Source of the DNA: JBKPNX01 sp046732855
GTDB lineage: Bacteria; Pseudomonadota; Alphaproteobacteria; Geminicoccales; Geminicoccaceae
NCBI GenBank assembly: GCA_046732855.1
Contig: JBKPNX010000042.1
Span: forward strand, 1 to 64,000
DNA: 64,000 nucleotides
Direction: 5' to 3'
Shown here: piece by piece, positions 28,600 to 37,145 of the stretch
How the letters are laid out: each line of letters begins with the position of its first letter
How positions within the stretch are numbered: position 1 is the first letter of the stretch
Notes under the pieces: generated by a model
What the model was told of the DNA's origin: nothing
The model's input: the letters and a program-made list of their open reading frames with translations, nothing else
Database searches by the model: none
Made by a program: the position numbers and the translations under genes

Positions 28600-29163
28600 A
28601 TGTGTAAGGAGGGTACTTCCGATCAACCCCTGGACGGACGCCGCGCCAACACGACTGCGTGCCCGCCCGCAGCTGATGCGGCGCCGCGCTGGCTGGGTCT
28701 CCGGATTCTGCAGGATGGCACGTGGCTGTACCGTGGCTCGCCGATCCAGCGCATCGAGCTGGTTAAGCTGTTCGCCTCCGTACTCCGGCGGGAGGCGGAC
28801 GGCAGCTTCTGGCTGGTCACCCCGGCCGAGCGCGGTCGAGTCGAGGTCGACGATGCTCCCTTCGTTGCGGTCGAGCTCGTCGCGGACGGCGTCGGTACCG
28901 ACCAGATGCTGCGCGTGCGCACCAATGTCGACGAGTGGCTGGCGCTCGGGCCGCAGCATCCGCTGCGCCTGCGCCGGGTCGAGGGGCAGGCGGCGGACGC
29001 CGGGCCGGTTCCCTACGTGGAGGTGCGCGCCGGGCTCGAGGCTCGGCTCGCGCGGCCGGTCTACTACGAACTGGTGGAGCATGGGGAGGAGCGGCGGCAC
29101 GGCGGCACCCAATGCTTTGGAGTGTGGAGTGGCGGCGTATTCTTTCCGCTCGATCAGACTTGA
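28600..29163 (+). CDS. DUF1285 domain-containing protein
   Basis: A 187-residue protein of the DUF1285 family. Core residues are GLRILQDGTWLYRGSPIQRI, ELVKLFASVLRREADGSFWL and TPAERGRVEVDDAPFVAVEL; the C-terminal part ends GGVFFPLD. The family is a small two-domain beta-rich fold of unknown role. Two starts are possible, ATG 28558 and ATG 28600; neither has a clear ribosome-binding site, and I use the latter. An AAGGAGG at 28605-28611 has no in-frame start after it. Next to it on the same strand is the NUDIX gene. Confidence 0.82.
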   Translation: MCKEGTSDQPLDGRRANTTACPPAADAAPRWLGLRILQDGTWLYRGSPIQRIELVKLFASVLRREADGSFWLVTPAERGRVEVDDAPFVAVELVADGVGTDQMLRVRTNVDEWLALGPQHPLRLRRVEGQAADAGPVPYVEVRAGLEARLARPVYYELVEHGEERRHGGTQCFGVWSGGVFFPLDQT

Positions 29164-29196
29164 CGGTCGTGCCCAGAGTCGGGTGAGGCCGCCCTC

Positions 29197-29802
29197 GTGC
29201 TGACTCGGGACGAGGTGTCCTACAGACTGGGCCGGTCGCACCCACGTGGCTTTGTAGGTCCGGGCTCCGTCCCCGGAGACGAAGGCGCCATCGGCGGGTC
29301 CAGCTCCGAGCCAACGCCGGCCGCCGTACTGGTGGGGCTGGTCGACCGTGCGCCTGGTCCCGCCCTCCTGCTCACCCGGCGCACCGATCATCTGCGCGAT
29401 CACGCCGGGCAAATCTGCTTTCCGGGCGGACGGATCGAACCGAATGACGGCACCGCCGCAGCCGCCGCGCTGCGTGAGGCCGAAGAGGAGATCGGCCTCG
29501 ATCCGGCGCGGGTCGCCGTAATCGGCACACTACCGCCCTACCATACCGTGACCGGATTTCGCATCCATCCCGTGGTCGGCTGGATCAGCCCGCCGTTCGA
29601 GCTGCGCCCGGATCCGTACGAGGTCGCCGAAGCATTCGAGGTGCCGCTGCAGTTCGTGCTCGACCCCGAGAATCACCGGCGCCAAAGCTACCGGCGCGGG
29701 CCGATCACGCGGGCCTACTGCGTCGTGCCGTACCAGGGGCGCTTCATCTGGGGGGCTACGGCCGGCATTCTGGTCAATCTGGCGAGGGCGCTCCGGGCCT
29801 GA
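29197..29802 (+). CDS. CoA pyrophosphatase (NUDIX hydrolase)
   Basis: A 201-residue NUDIX protein. The conserved loop runs ICFPGGRIEPNDGTAAAA followed by ALREAEEEIGLD (Gly, then Arg-Glu-x2-Glu-Glu-x-Gly). The preceding RRTDHLRDHAGQICFPGG is the CoA-pyrophosphatase subgroup signature. It should cleave CoA to 3',5'-ADP and 4'-phosphopantetheine. I use GTG 29197. It begins 33 bp after DUF1285 and ends 5 bp before DUF6111, so these genes and the CCA enzyme likely form one operon, an arrangement seen in other alphaproteobacteria. Confidence 0.92.
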   Translation: MLTRDEVSYRLGRSHPRGFVGPGSVPGDEGAIGGSSSEPTPAAVLVGLVDRAPGPALLLTRRTDHLRDHAGQICFPGGRIEPNDGTAAAAALREAEEEIGLDPARVAVIGTLPPYHTVTGFRIHPVVGWISPPFELRPDPYEVAEAFEVPLQFVLDPENHRRQSYRRGPITRAYCVVPYQGRFIWGATAGILVNLARALRA

Positions 29803-29807
29803 AGGCG

Positions 29808-30074
29808 ATGCGACTGCTCCTGCAATATGTCCTGCCCTTTCTCCTGCCGTTCCTGGTTTATGCCGCCTACGTCGCCCTGGCGAAGCGCCGCGCGCCGGAT
29901 TGGCTCGACCTGGATGAGAAGACGTGGCTCGTGCTGGGCGGCACGGGCCTCGTGCTGCTCACGGTGAGTCTTGTGACCTGGACCGCGCTGACGGGCTCGC
30001 CGCCGGACGAGATCTACGTGCCGCCGCATCTCGAGGACGGCCGCATCGTGCCGGGGCGCACGGTGAGCCGCTGA
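29808..30074 (+). CDS. DUF6111 family small membrane protein
   Basis: An 88-residue protein with two membrane helices (YVLPFLLPFLVYAAYVAL and WLVLGGTGLVLLTVSLVTW). It ends in a short polar tail containing PPDEIYVPPHLEDGRIVPG, a pattern seen in DUF6111. The position between the NUDIX and CCA-adding genes is the usual one. Function unknown. Confidence 0.82.
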   Translation: MRLLLQYVLPFLLPFLVYAAYVALAKRRAPDWLDLDEKTWLVLGGTGLVLLTVSLVTWTALTGSPPDEIYVPPHLEDGRIVPGRTVSR

Positions 30075-30078
30075 ACCG

Positions 30079-31389
30079 GTGGCCGCTCGGCGCGACCGTC
30101 CCCTCGCCGACCAGCCTTGGCTGCGCGCGCCCGCCAGCCGCCGAGTGCTGGCCGCGCTCGCTGCCGACGGGCATGGGGCGCGCTTCGTCGGCGGCTGCGT
30201 GCGCGATGGTCTGCTCGGCCTGCCGGACGTCGAGCGCGAGCTCGACATCGCGACGCCCGAGCGCCCTGAGCAGGTGATCCGCCTGCTCGAGCGCGCCGGC
30301 CTGCCGACGATTCCGACCGGCCTCGCGCACGGCACCGTCACCACGATCGCGGACGCGCGGCGCTTCGAGATCACCACGTTGCGGCGCGACCTCGCCTGCG
30401 ACGGCCGCCACGCCGAGGTGGAGTTCACCGACGACTTCGCCCTCGACGCGGCGCGCCGCGACTTCACGATCAACGCCATGAGCTGCGACGATGCCGGTCG
30501 GCTCTACGACTACTTCGGCGGGCGCGCTGACCTCGCCGCCGGCCGGGTGCGCTTCGTCGGCGAGGCGGCGGCGCGCATCGCCGAGGACTATCTGCGCATC
30601 CTGCGCTTCTTCCGCTTCTTCGCCTATTACGGCCGGCCGCCCGCGGACGCGGAGGCGCTCGCCGCCTGCGCGGCGGCCGCACCCGAATTGCGGCGCCTCT
30701 CGGGCGAACGGATCCAGGCCGAGATGATGAGGCTGCTCGCGGCGGAGGATCCCGTGCCGGCGCTGCGCCCGATGGTCGAGACCGGCGTGCTCGGCGAGGT
30801 GATCCCGGGGCCGGTCGCGCTCGAGCGCCTGGCCCGCCTGATCGAGCTGGCGCCCGACAGCGGTCCCGTGGTCCGGCTGGCCGCCCTGCTGCGTCCGCCA
30901 CCCGCGACGCGCGCAACCGTCGACCAGGTCGCCCAACGCTGGCGTATGGCGAACCGCGATACCGAGCGGCTGCTCGCGATGTCCGAGGAGCCGCTGTTAG
31001 ACCTGGGTGTTACGGCAAGCCAACGCGCGCGCGATCTGCACCGCCTCGGCGCCGAGCGTTATGCCGATCTGGCCCGAATCGCAGCGGCGGATCTCAGCGG
31101 CGATCCCGGTGCGGCGCTCGCCGAGGCGGGTCGCGATCCCGCCGCCGCGCTCGCCGAGGCCCTGGCTGCGGCCAAGGGCTGGCGGCCCAAGCGCCTGCCA
31201 GTCACCGGTGATGACATTCTCGCGCTCGGCGTGCCCGCGGGTCCCCGCGTCGGCGCCCTTCTCGCGGCGCTCGAGGCGTGGTGGATCGCCCACGATTTTG
31301 CGCCCGACCGGGCGGCGTGCCTCGCCGAAGCCCGCCGCTTCCTGTCGCTCGATCGCGGGGGCGACGGCACGGTCGGCGGGCCCGGCTAG
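30079..31389 (+). CDS. cca: CCA tRNA nucleotidyltransferase
   Basis: A 436-residue class II enzyme adding CCA to tRNA 3' ends. The head domain has FVGGCVRDGLLG (residues 37-47). The metal-binding DxD position reads E54-L55-D56, an Asp-to-Glu change I believe also occurs in other alphaproteobacterial members. RRFEITTLRRDLACDGRHAE and DDFALDAARRDFTINAMSCD give the nucleotide-selection region, and RIAEDYLRILRFFRFFA the neck. GTG 30079 starts 4 bases after the DUF6111 stop. The downstream tRNA-Gln already encodes its CCA. Confidence 0.95.
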   Translation: MAARRDRPLADQPWLRAPASRRVLAALAADGHGARFVGGCVRDGLLGLPDVERELDIATPERPEQVIRLLERAGLPTIPTGLAHGTVTTIADARRFEITTLRRDLACDGRHAEVEFTDDFALDAARRDFTINAMSCDDAGRLYDYFGGRADLAAGRVRFVGEAAARIAEDYLRILRFFRFFAYYGRPPADAEALAACAAAAPELRRLSGERIQAEMMRLLAAEDPVPALRPMVETGVLGEVIPGPVALERLARLIELAPDSGPVVRLAALLRPPPATRATVDQVAQRWRMANRDTERLLAMSEEPLLDLGVTASQRARDLHRLGAERYADLARIAAADLSGDPGAALAEAGRDPAAALAEALAAAKGWRPKRLPVTGDDILALGVPAGPRVGALLAALEAWWIAHDFAPDRAACLAEARRFLSLDRGGDGTVGGPG

Positions 31390-31573
31390 CAGCACCCGAG
31401 CTCGAGCTCGCGACGGCGCAGGGCGGGGCTGCGGGACAACCGCCGCGGCCTCGGCTAGTCTAGCGATCCTGGAGCATGGGCGACCGTCGCGTCCCGCACG
31501 ATACCCGAGGGTGGGCCGGGCCGGGTTGCTTGACAACGCGGTACCGCCTACCTATCCCTCGTCCGCTGCGGCT

Positions 31574-31647
31574 TGGGGGATAGTTTAACGGTAGAACTCT
31601 CGGCTCTGGACCGAGCAGTCTTGGTTCGAATCCAAGTCCCCCAGCCA
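31574..31647 (+). tRNA. tRNA-Gln (anticodon CTG), CCA encoded
   Basis: The cloverleaf folds: acceptor TGGGGGA pairs with TCCCCCA, the anticodon stem CTCGG/CCGAG closes loop CTCTGGA with anticodon CUG, and the T arm contains GGTTCGAATCC. CCA follows the discriminator G at 31645-31647. Confidence 0.97.
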
Positions 31648-32160
31648 AACCAGCTCTCACCAGCAACATCAATAGTTTAGTGGCGGCGAGCAGGCGAGAC
31701 CAGGTGCCGGTGTTAGGTGCCGGTCGCCAAGGTTCGGGTTATCCGGCAGCGCCATGCTCGCCGCATGATCAACGCAATTGCTACCTGAAACTCCGCGTCG
31801 GCAACGGCCGATCGACGTGGCGCCCGATCCGGACGAGGGCTACCAGGCGCCGGCAATCGGGGCGCACCCGCGTCAAGCGGGCGACCTTCAAGCGGGTCTG
31901 ACCAGCTCGGCAACCCCGTCGACGAGAAAACGGTGGCATCATCTCTAACATCCGGGGCGACGATCCCGATCTGGCGGCCGAGATCGAGGCTCTGACCTAG
32001 CCGCGACGGTCAGCGCCGCGCCGTGGCGGCCGCTCTACGGCTACACGGCCCGAATGTCAGGTCTGAGCCCGTTTCCGGTCGTTCTGAGGCCAGGTGCCGA
32101 AGGCCAGGAGCGGCCGCGCCCCCAATCCCGGCGGGTGTAAATTATCCGCCGAGGAGGGCC
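31648..32160. other. Gene-poor interval after tRNA-Gln (513 bp)
   Basis: No complete gene is supported. At about 31910-32000 a short open stretch ends GDDPDLAAEIEALT and a stop, after a TGA; it could be the C-terminal scar of a lost gene. No integrase, repeat of the tRNA 3' end or terminator is visible. Confidence 0.5.
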
Positions 32161-33285
32161 TTACTCAGCCAGCTCGGCGGGGTCGACCGGCGCGTAGTGG
32201 CCGCCTCTCCAAACGTACCAGATGAAAGGGTCGTAGCCGGTGACGTCACCCTTCTCGTCGAAGCCGATTTGGCCAAGGAGCGTATCGAACTTATGGGTTC
32301 GAAGCGATTCGATCACCGCGTCCAGCTCCAGTGTGCCAGCCTTCTTTACCGCTTCCGCCCATACCTGGACACCGATGTAAGTTGGAAAGGTGATGCCCTC
32401 CGGCTCGTAGTTCTTGGCCCGAAACTTCGCGACCAGGGGCGCCGCTTCGGGATCGTTGCGCAGATCGGGCCAGGACGGGAAAAGCACGCCCTCGCTCGCT
32501 GTTCCCGCGACCCGCAAGAAGTACTCGCTGCTTATCGTATCCGGCCCGATCATGCGTACCTGGTAGCCGCGGCTGCGCGCCTGGCGGATGATAAGGCCGG
32601 CTTCTGCGGAGTAACCGCCGAAATAAAGAGCGTCGACTTCCTTGCCCTGAAGCTGGTCGATGAGGGCGAAGTAATCGGCCTTGCCGGGCTCGATCGCCTC
32701 GAACATGACCTCGTTCACGCCGAGCTCGTGGAGCCGTCGCCTGGCAGCATCGGCGACGCCCTTGCCGTACGCTCCGCCGTCGTGGACGATCGCGATCTGC
32801 TGGGTTCCCCAGCGGTCGGCCAAGTAGGTGGCTGCCATGATGCCTTGCTGCGTATCGCGGCCGAGAACGCGAAACACAGTGCGGAATCCCTGGTCGGTCA
32901 GCTTCGGATTGGTACCACTCGTAATGAGCAGGATTCCTGCATCTTCGTAGATCTTCGAGGCGGGAATCGCCGCGCCCGAGCAGACGTGGCCGATTACCGC
33001 GGCCACCTGCGCCGTCACGAGTTTACGGGCAGCGGCAACCGCCTGGTCCGGATCGCAGTAATCGTCGACCGGCAACAGCTCGATCCGCTGGCCGAGTACA
33101 CCACCGGCCTCGTTCAGCTCGGCGACCTTCAATCCTGTGCCTTCCAGTAGCTGCTCGCCAAGCCAGGCTTCAGCACCGGTCAGTGCGCCCGGCACGCCGA
33201 GCAGGATGTTGGCGTGGGTCGCGGCCGGCGTGACGACCGCGGTGATGCAAACAAGGAGTGAAGTGACGGAATGCTTCATGGCCAT
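32161..33285 (-). CDS. Branched-chain amino acid-type ABC substrate-binding protein (orphan)
   Basis: A 374-residue periplasmic binding protein of the Leu/Ile/Val (Peripla_BP_6) family. A signal peptide (MAMKHSVTSLLVCITAVV) ends near THA. The mature part begins ILLGVPGALTGAEAWLGEQ and has VAAVIGHVCSGAAIPASKIY, GILLITSGTNPKL and DALYFGGYSAEAGLIIRQAR. The start ATG 33285 is preferred over a 33324 ATG because the signal sequence follows directly. No permease or ATPase genes are nearby; it probably works with a transporter elsewhere. Ligand unknown. Confidence 0.9.
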   Translation of the reverse strand: MAMKHSVTSLLVCITAVVTPAATHANILLGVPGALTGAEAWLGEQLLEGTGLKVAELNEAGGVLGQRIELLPVDDYCDPDQAVAAARKLVTAQVAAVIGHVCSGAAIPASKIYEDAGILLITSGTNPKLTDQGFRTVFRVLGRDTQQGIMAATYLADRWGTQQIAIVHDGGAYGKGVADAARRRLHELGVNEVMFEAIEPGKADYFALIDQLQGKEVDALYFGGYSAEAGLIIRQARSRGYQVRMIGPDTISSEYFLRVAGTASEGVLFPSWPDLRNDPEAAPLVAKFRAKNYEPEGITFPTYIGVQVWAEAVKKAGTLELDAVIESLRTHKFDTLLGQIGFDEKGDVTGYDPFIWYVWRGGHYAPVDPAELAE

Positions 33286-33840
33286 GTCCCGTCCCCGACA
33301 TGAACCGCGACCGATCATCGACACTTAGCATGGTTTCGCCGTGCACCGCCAGGATCACGGCCATAGGCACCTCGCGGCCTCGCCGTTCTCTACCACCTGA
33401 CACGAAGGCAAGATCTGTGGGTGCGACGGACGGTGGGCGATAGCGCCCTCGCCCTCTGAGCAGGTCAGTGGGACTACGAGAAGTCGGCTTCGGTCACGCG
33501 CGCCGGTCGGGGGCGTCGCTCGTGTCCTTCCGGTGGCAATCCGAAAGCGGACGCTGTGTGAATAGCACCCCGGCACCGGCGCAGTTGTCGGCAGCGTTTG
33601 TCAGTCGGGAAGCTGTCATCAGGCTCCCATTCGGGATCACGCCCCGAACCTAAAACCCCTGATACCTCGAGTGACCGCGATCGCATGCTCGCCGGTGCTG
33701 GTAGATTGCGCTTGGCAGTTGCCGGCGTGCGTCGTAACCGCCCGGTAAGGGGGCTGCGCGAGGCTGCTTGACTCGCCACGGCGGGTGGGAATGCTCGCGA
33801 TCCGCGCGCCGGCGCGATCGGCAGTGCGAGGAGATCAAGG
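33286..33840. other. Gene-poor interval (555 bp)
   Basis: No ORF with family-like sequence or a good start is seen on either strand. It presumably contains promoters for the divergent binding-protein and dipeptidase genes. I could not mark a convincing one. Confidence 0.5.
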
Positions 33841-34851
33841 ATGGATGAGCCTGCGCGGGCGGCTGCCCTGCACCGCGACGCAATTGTCTGGGACGCTCAC
33901 GCCTGCATGCCCCTGCATCCGGACGCCGACCTCGGCGCGCTCAAGCGCCACCGCGCCGCCGGGGTCGATTTCGTATCGATCAACGTCGGCATGGACATGA
34001 ACCCGCTCGCCCAGATCCTCACGACGCTCGCGAGCTTTCGCGTCCAGCTGCGGCGCCGCCCGGATCTGTTCGTGCCTGTCCAGGATGCAATGGACGTCGA
34101 GCGCGCCAAGGCCGCGGGCAAGCTAGCTGTGGCGTTCGATCTGGAGGGCGGCGTGCCGCTGTGCGAGCGGACCGAGATGGTGCAACTGTTCTATGACCTC
34201 GGCGTGCGCCAGATCCACCTCGCCTACAATCGCAACAACACGATCGGCGGCGGATGCTACGACGACGACGTGCCGCTCTCGCCGCTTGGCCGGCGCATCG
34301 TCGCCGCGATCAACGACGCCGGCATGCTGATGGACTGCTCGCACACCGGCTATCGCACCAGCATGGACATCATGGCGATTTCGCGCGCGCCCGTGATCTT
34401 CAGCCATGCCAATCCGCTGGCGCTCGCCGTCAACGGGCGCAACATTCGCGACGACCAGATCGACGCCTGCGTCGCGACGGGCGGCGTGGTCTGCGTCAAC
34501 GGCGTCGGCCGCTTCCTCGGCGACCCGCAGGCCGGAACGGCGGCGATCGTCCGGCACATCGACTATCTGGTGCAGCGCATCGGGCCCGAGCGCGTGGGTC
34601 TCGGCATCGACTACGAATACGCTCAGGGGCTCGACGACACGCCGCCCGGCCTCGATCGGGCGCATTGGTGGCCGCCCGCGCACGGCTACGGCAAGGAGGG
34701 GCCACGCATCCGGATCGCCGCGCCCGAGCAGTTCCCGGAGATCACGGCGGGCCTGCTCGACCTCGGCTATCCCGAGGCGGATGTGCGCAACATTCTCGGC
34801 GGCAACATGCTCCGCCTCGCGCGGCAGGTATGGCGGCCCGCCGCAGGCTGA
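33841..34851 (+). CDS. Peptidase M19 (membrane dipeptidase)-like protein
   Basis: A 336-residue metal-dependent hydrolase of the M19/renal dipeptidase family. Expected zinc ligands are H20 (WDAHAC), E102 (FDLEGG), H168 (DCSHTG) and H189 (FSHAN). The classical His-x-Asp at the N-terminus is His-x-Cys here (H20-A21-C22), so one metal site is altered. The middle part HLAYNRNNTIGGGCYD is typical. No signal peptide, so likely cytosolic. Such non-canonical members may hydrolyse dipeptides, beta-lactams or other amides; the substrate is open. A GGAGATCAAGG site precedes the ATG. Confidence 0.88.
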   Translation: MDEPARAAALHRDAIVWDAHACMPLHPDADLGALKRHRAAGVDFVSINVGMDMNPLAQILTTLASFRVQLRRRPDLFVPVQDAMDVERAKAAGKLAVAFDLEGGVPLCERTEMVQLFYDLGVRQIHLAYNRNNTIGGGCYDDDVPLSPLGRRIVAAINDAGMLMDCSHTGYRTSMDIMAISRAPVIFSHANPLALAVNGRNIRDDQIDACVATGGVVCVNGVGRFLGDPQAGTAAIVRHIDYLVQRIGPERVGLGIDYEYAQGLDDTPPGLDRAHWWPPAHGYGKEGPRIRIAAPEQFPEITAGLLDLGYPEADVRNILGGNMLRLARQVWRPAAG

Positions 34852-34926
34852 GCCGCGTCGGGGTTACGCCTGCTCCCGGAGCGGGTAGAATCGTCCGCCC
34901 GATGCCCGGCCCCTGAACGAGTCGCG

Positions 34927-36165
34927 ATGCGGATCATCTATCATCACCGGACGCAGCTGGACGACGCTCAGGGAATTCACGTTCGAGCCATGGTGCGCGC
35001 GTTTCGGGAGCTCGGTCACGAGATCGACGTGGTCTCGTGGCGCGGCCCCTCCTCGAACGGGCTCGCTCCGGCCAAGCAGTGGCGCATCCAAACCAGCCGC
35101 TTGCCTTCGACTGTCTACGAGGGGCTGAGCCTGCTCTACAATGTCCTCGGCTATTACCGGCTCGCGCGCGCGCTGCGCGGGAGAAGGGCCGACCTGATCT
35201 ACGAACGCTATGCGCTCAACACGGTCTGCGGCGTGCTGGCGAGCCGGCGCTTCGGCGTGCCGCTGCTGCTCGAGGTCAATGCGCCCTGGCCCGATCAGCT
35301 GCCCTCTTCGGCACCGTTGCGTTTTCGCCGCCTCGCTCGTCGCCTCGAGCGTTGGGCCTGCACGAACAGCACGCAAACGATTGCGGTGTCGGACAGCTTG
35401 AGGCGACTCCTCATCGGTGAGGGAGCGCCCGAGGACCGGTTGAGCGCCATGCACAACGCCGTCGATCCGGAGGTCTTCAATCCCGCTGTCTCTGGTCGGG
35501 ACGTGCGCCGCAGATACGGCCTCGGCGATTGCTTGGTCGCGGGATTCGTCGGCTGGCTGCGTCCTTGGCACGGCCTTGAGGACCTGATCCGTGCCGTCCG
35601 CTCCTCCGAACTTACGGCGCGGGGGCTTCGCGTGTTGATCGTCGGCAGCGGGCCCGCTTCCGAGCAGGTCAAGCGGGGGGTGCGGGAACTCGGCCTCGAG
35701 GACCAGGTCATCCTCACCGGAGAGGTGGCGCACGAGGATGTACCGGCCCATGTCGCCGCGCTCGACATCGCCTTGCAGCCGCGCGCCACCGCGTATGCCT
35801 GCCCGATGAAGCTGATCGAGTACATGGCGATGGCCCGATGCATCATCGCCCCGGATCAGCCCAACATCCGCGAACTGCTGCACGACCGCATGAACGCTCG
35901 GCTGTTCCCGCCCGGGGACTACCGCACCCTGGTCCATCTGATATCGGAGCTGATGGACTCGTCCGCGGAACGATCATTGCTCGGTGGCAACGCCCGGCGC
36001 ACGGTGGTCGAGCGTGATCTGACCTGGCGGGCCAACGCCGCGCGCGCCCTCGCCCTGCTTCGGACGGGGCACCGTGACCGAGAAGCGTCGCCGTCAATGA
36101 TCGAGGAGAGATCCCATGATGGGCCGCATCAGGCGAGACGCTCCGGAAGGGTCGAAAAGGGATGA
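34927..36165 (+). CDS. Glycosyltransferase family 4 protein
   Basis: A 412-residue GT-B glycosyltransferase. The N-terminal acceptor domain begins MRIIYHHRTQLDDAQGIHV. The C-terminal GT4 domain has VAGFVGWLRPWHGLEDLIRA and the donor-site region CPMKLIEYMAMARCIIAP with the conserved Glu. LLGGNARRTVVERDLTW sits near the end. It likely adds a sugar to a surface polysaccharide or lipid. It overlaps the sulfotransferase gene by 4 bases, suggesting that both act on the same glycan. Confidence 0.92.
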   Translation: MRIIYHHRTQLDDAQGIHVRAMVRAFRELGHEIDVVSWRGPSSNGLAPAKQWRIQTSRLPSTVYEGLSLLYNVLGYYRLARALRGRRADLIYERYALNTVCGVLASRRFGVPLLLEVNAPWPDQLPSSAPLRFRRLARRLERWACTNSTQTIAVSDSLRRLLIGEGAPEDRLSAMHNAVDPEVFNPAVSGRDVRRRYGLGDCLVAGFVGWLRPWHGLEDLIRAVRSSELTARGLRVLIVGSGPASEQVKRGVRELGLEDQVILTGEVAHEDVPAHVAALDIALQPRATAYACPMKLIEYMAMARCIIAPDQPNIRELLHDRMNARLFPPGDYRTLVHLISELMDSSAERSLLGGNARRTVVERDLTWRANAARALALLRTGHRDREASPSMIEERSHDGPHQARRSGRVEKG

Positions 36166-37115
36166 GCTTCGACAGCTCCCGCCTGATCTTGATAGTCGGG
36201 CACTATAAGAGCGGAAGCACCTGGCTCCTGAACATGCTATCGTTGCACCCCGCGATCCGCGGTGTTCAAGAGACCCACATTTTCCATCACCTTCGGCAGG
36301 CGGCGGATCTGCGCAACTGTACGCGGACGCTCTACACTTCCGTGCCCTGGAGCGGCGGCGGTCTTCGTCATCTGCCAAGGCATGTCTTGCTCGCGCAGTT
36401 CGGCAGATTTCTCGGCGCACGGCCCTTGCTTTCGCTGCCCATACGAGATCGGCCGGCGACCCGGCTCGATCTGCCGTTCCGAAGCCAGCTGGTTTTACGA
36501 AGGAAGCTCGAGTCGAGTTCTTCGCCTCATGACTACTGCTGGTACTTCTTCAACTTTCTCTGGAACCATCTCCAACCAGAGCGATATCTGCTGGAAAAGA
36601 CGCCGCACAACGTACATTACATCGACGACATCCTGCGGATATTTCCTCGAGCGAAACTGTTGGCAATTCATCGTGACGGCCGCGACGTGGTTGTCTCGGG
36701 TCGCTCGTTCCTGAAATTTTATAAGCGAGCGCCAACGTGGTCGTTTCGCCAGAGTATCCTGGGATGGCGTGCGGATATGGAGGCAGAGTTTCGCGCGCGT
36801 GCACATTCGAACTTGTACGTTATCTCGTATGAAGAACTGGTTCGTAACGATCGCCATACCTTACGACTACTGCTTACGCATCTCGATTTAACTGCCAGCG
36901 ACGATGTCGTTGAAGACATGCTCAGGCGATCGTCTTTTTATTTTCGCAGTGGTCGCCAGCCGGGTCAGGAGAATTCGCATAATTTCTTCAGGAAGGGCAT
37001 TGTCGGAGACTGGCGCAGCCAATTCGATCCAGAGGAAGAAAGAGCATTCAAGGAGCTCGCAGGTGATCTACTGATTGAGCTGGGCTACGAGTCCGGCCAT
37101 GATTGGAAACCATGA
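36162..37115 (+). CDS. Sulfotransferase family protein
   Basis: A 317-residue PAPS-dependent sulfotransferase. The 5'-phosphosulfate loop is GHYKSGSTWLL (H14-L23). The 3'-phosphate site is HRDGRDVVVSG at about 170-180. The C-terminal RKGIVGDWRSQF (R277-F288) is the conserved R-x-G-x2-G-D-W motif. It would transfer sulfate to a carbohydrate or lipid hydroxyl, fitting its 4-base overlap with the glycosyltransferase. The second half is visibly more AT-rich than neighbours (for example around 36530-37110), pointing to horizontal transfer. Acceptor unknown. Confidence 0.92.
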   Translation: MSFDSSRLILIVGHYKSGSTWLLNMLSLHPAIRGVQETHIFHHLRQAADLRNCTRTLYTSVPWSGGGLRHLPRHVLLAQFGRFLGARPLLSLPIRDRPATRLDLPFRSQLVLRRKLESSSSPHDYCWYFFNFLWNHLQPERYLLEKTPHNVHYIDDILRIFPRAKLLAIHRDGRDVVVSGRSFLKFYKRAPTWSFRQSILGWRADMEAEFRARAHSNLYVISYEELVRNDRHTLRLLLTHLDLTASDDVVEDMLRRSSFYFRSGRQPGQENSHNFFRKGIVGDWRSQFDPEEERAFKELAGDLLIELGYESGHDWKP

Positions 37116-37145
37116 CTACAGATTATTGTGCGCACGTCGCTGCGC

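Noticed and set aside
28600..28615. AAGGAGG as start signal for DUF1285
   Set aside because: No ATG, GTG or TTG follows in frame at a useful distance; it lies inside the coding sequence.
30220..30260. Asp-to-Glu change in the CCA enzyme DxD motif as a sign of inactivity
   Set aside because: The change appears to be shared by other alphaproteobacterial CCA enzymes as far as I recall, and the rest of the active site is intact.
31397..31410. 14-bp palindrome CGAGCTCGAGCTCG after the CCA gene
   Set aside because: Simple alternating GC-rich palindrome without a partner or T-run; probably chance.
31680..31913. Small ORFs on both strands after tRNA-Gln
   Set aside because: Arg/Pro-rich, no ribosome-binding site, no recognisable family.
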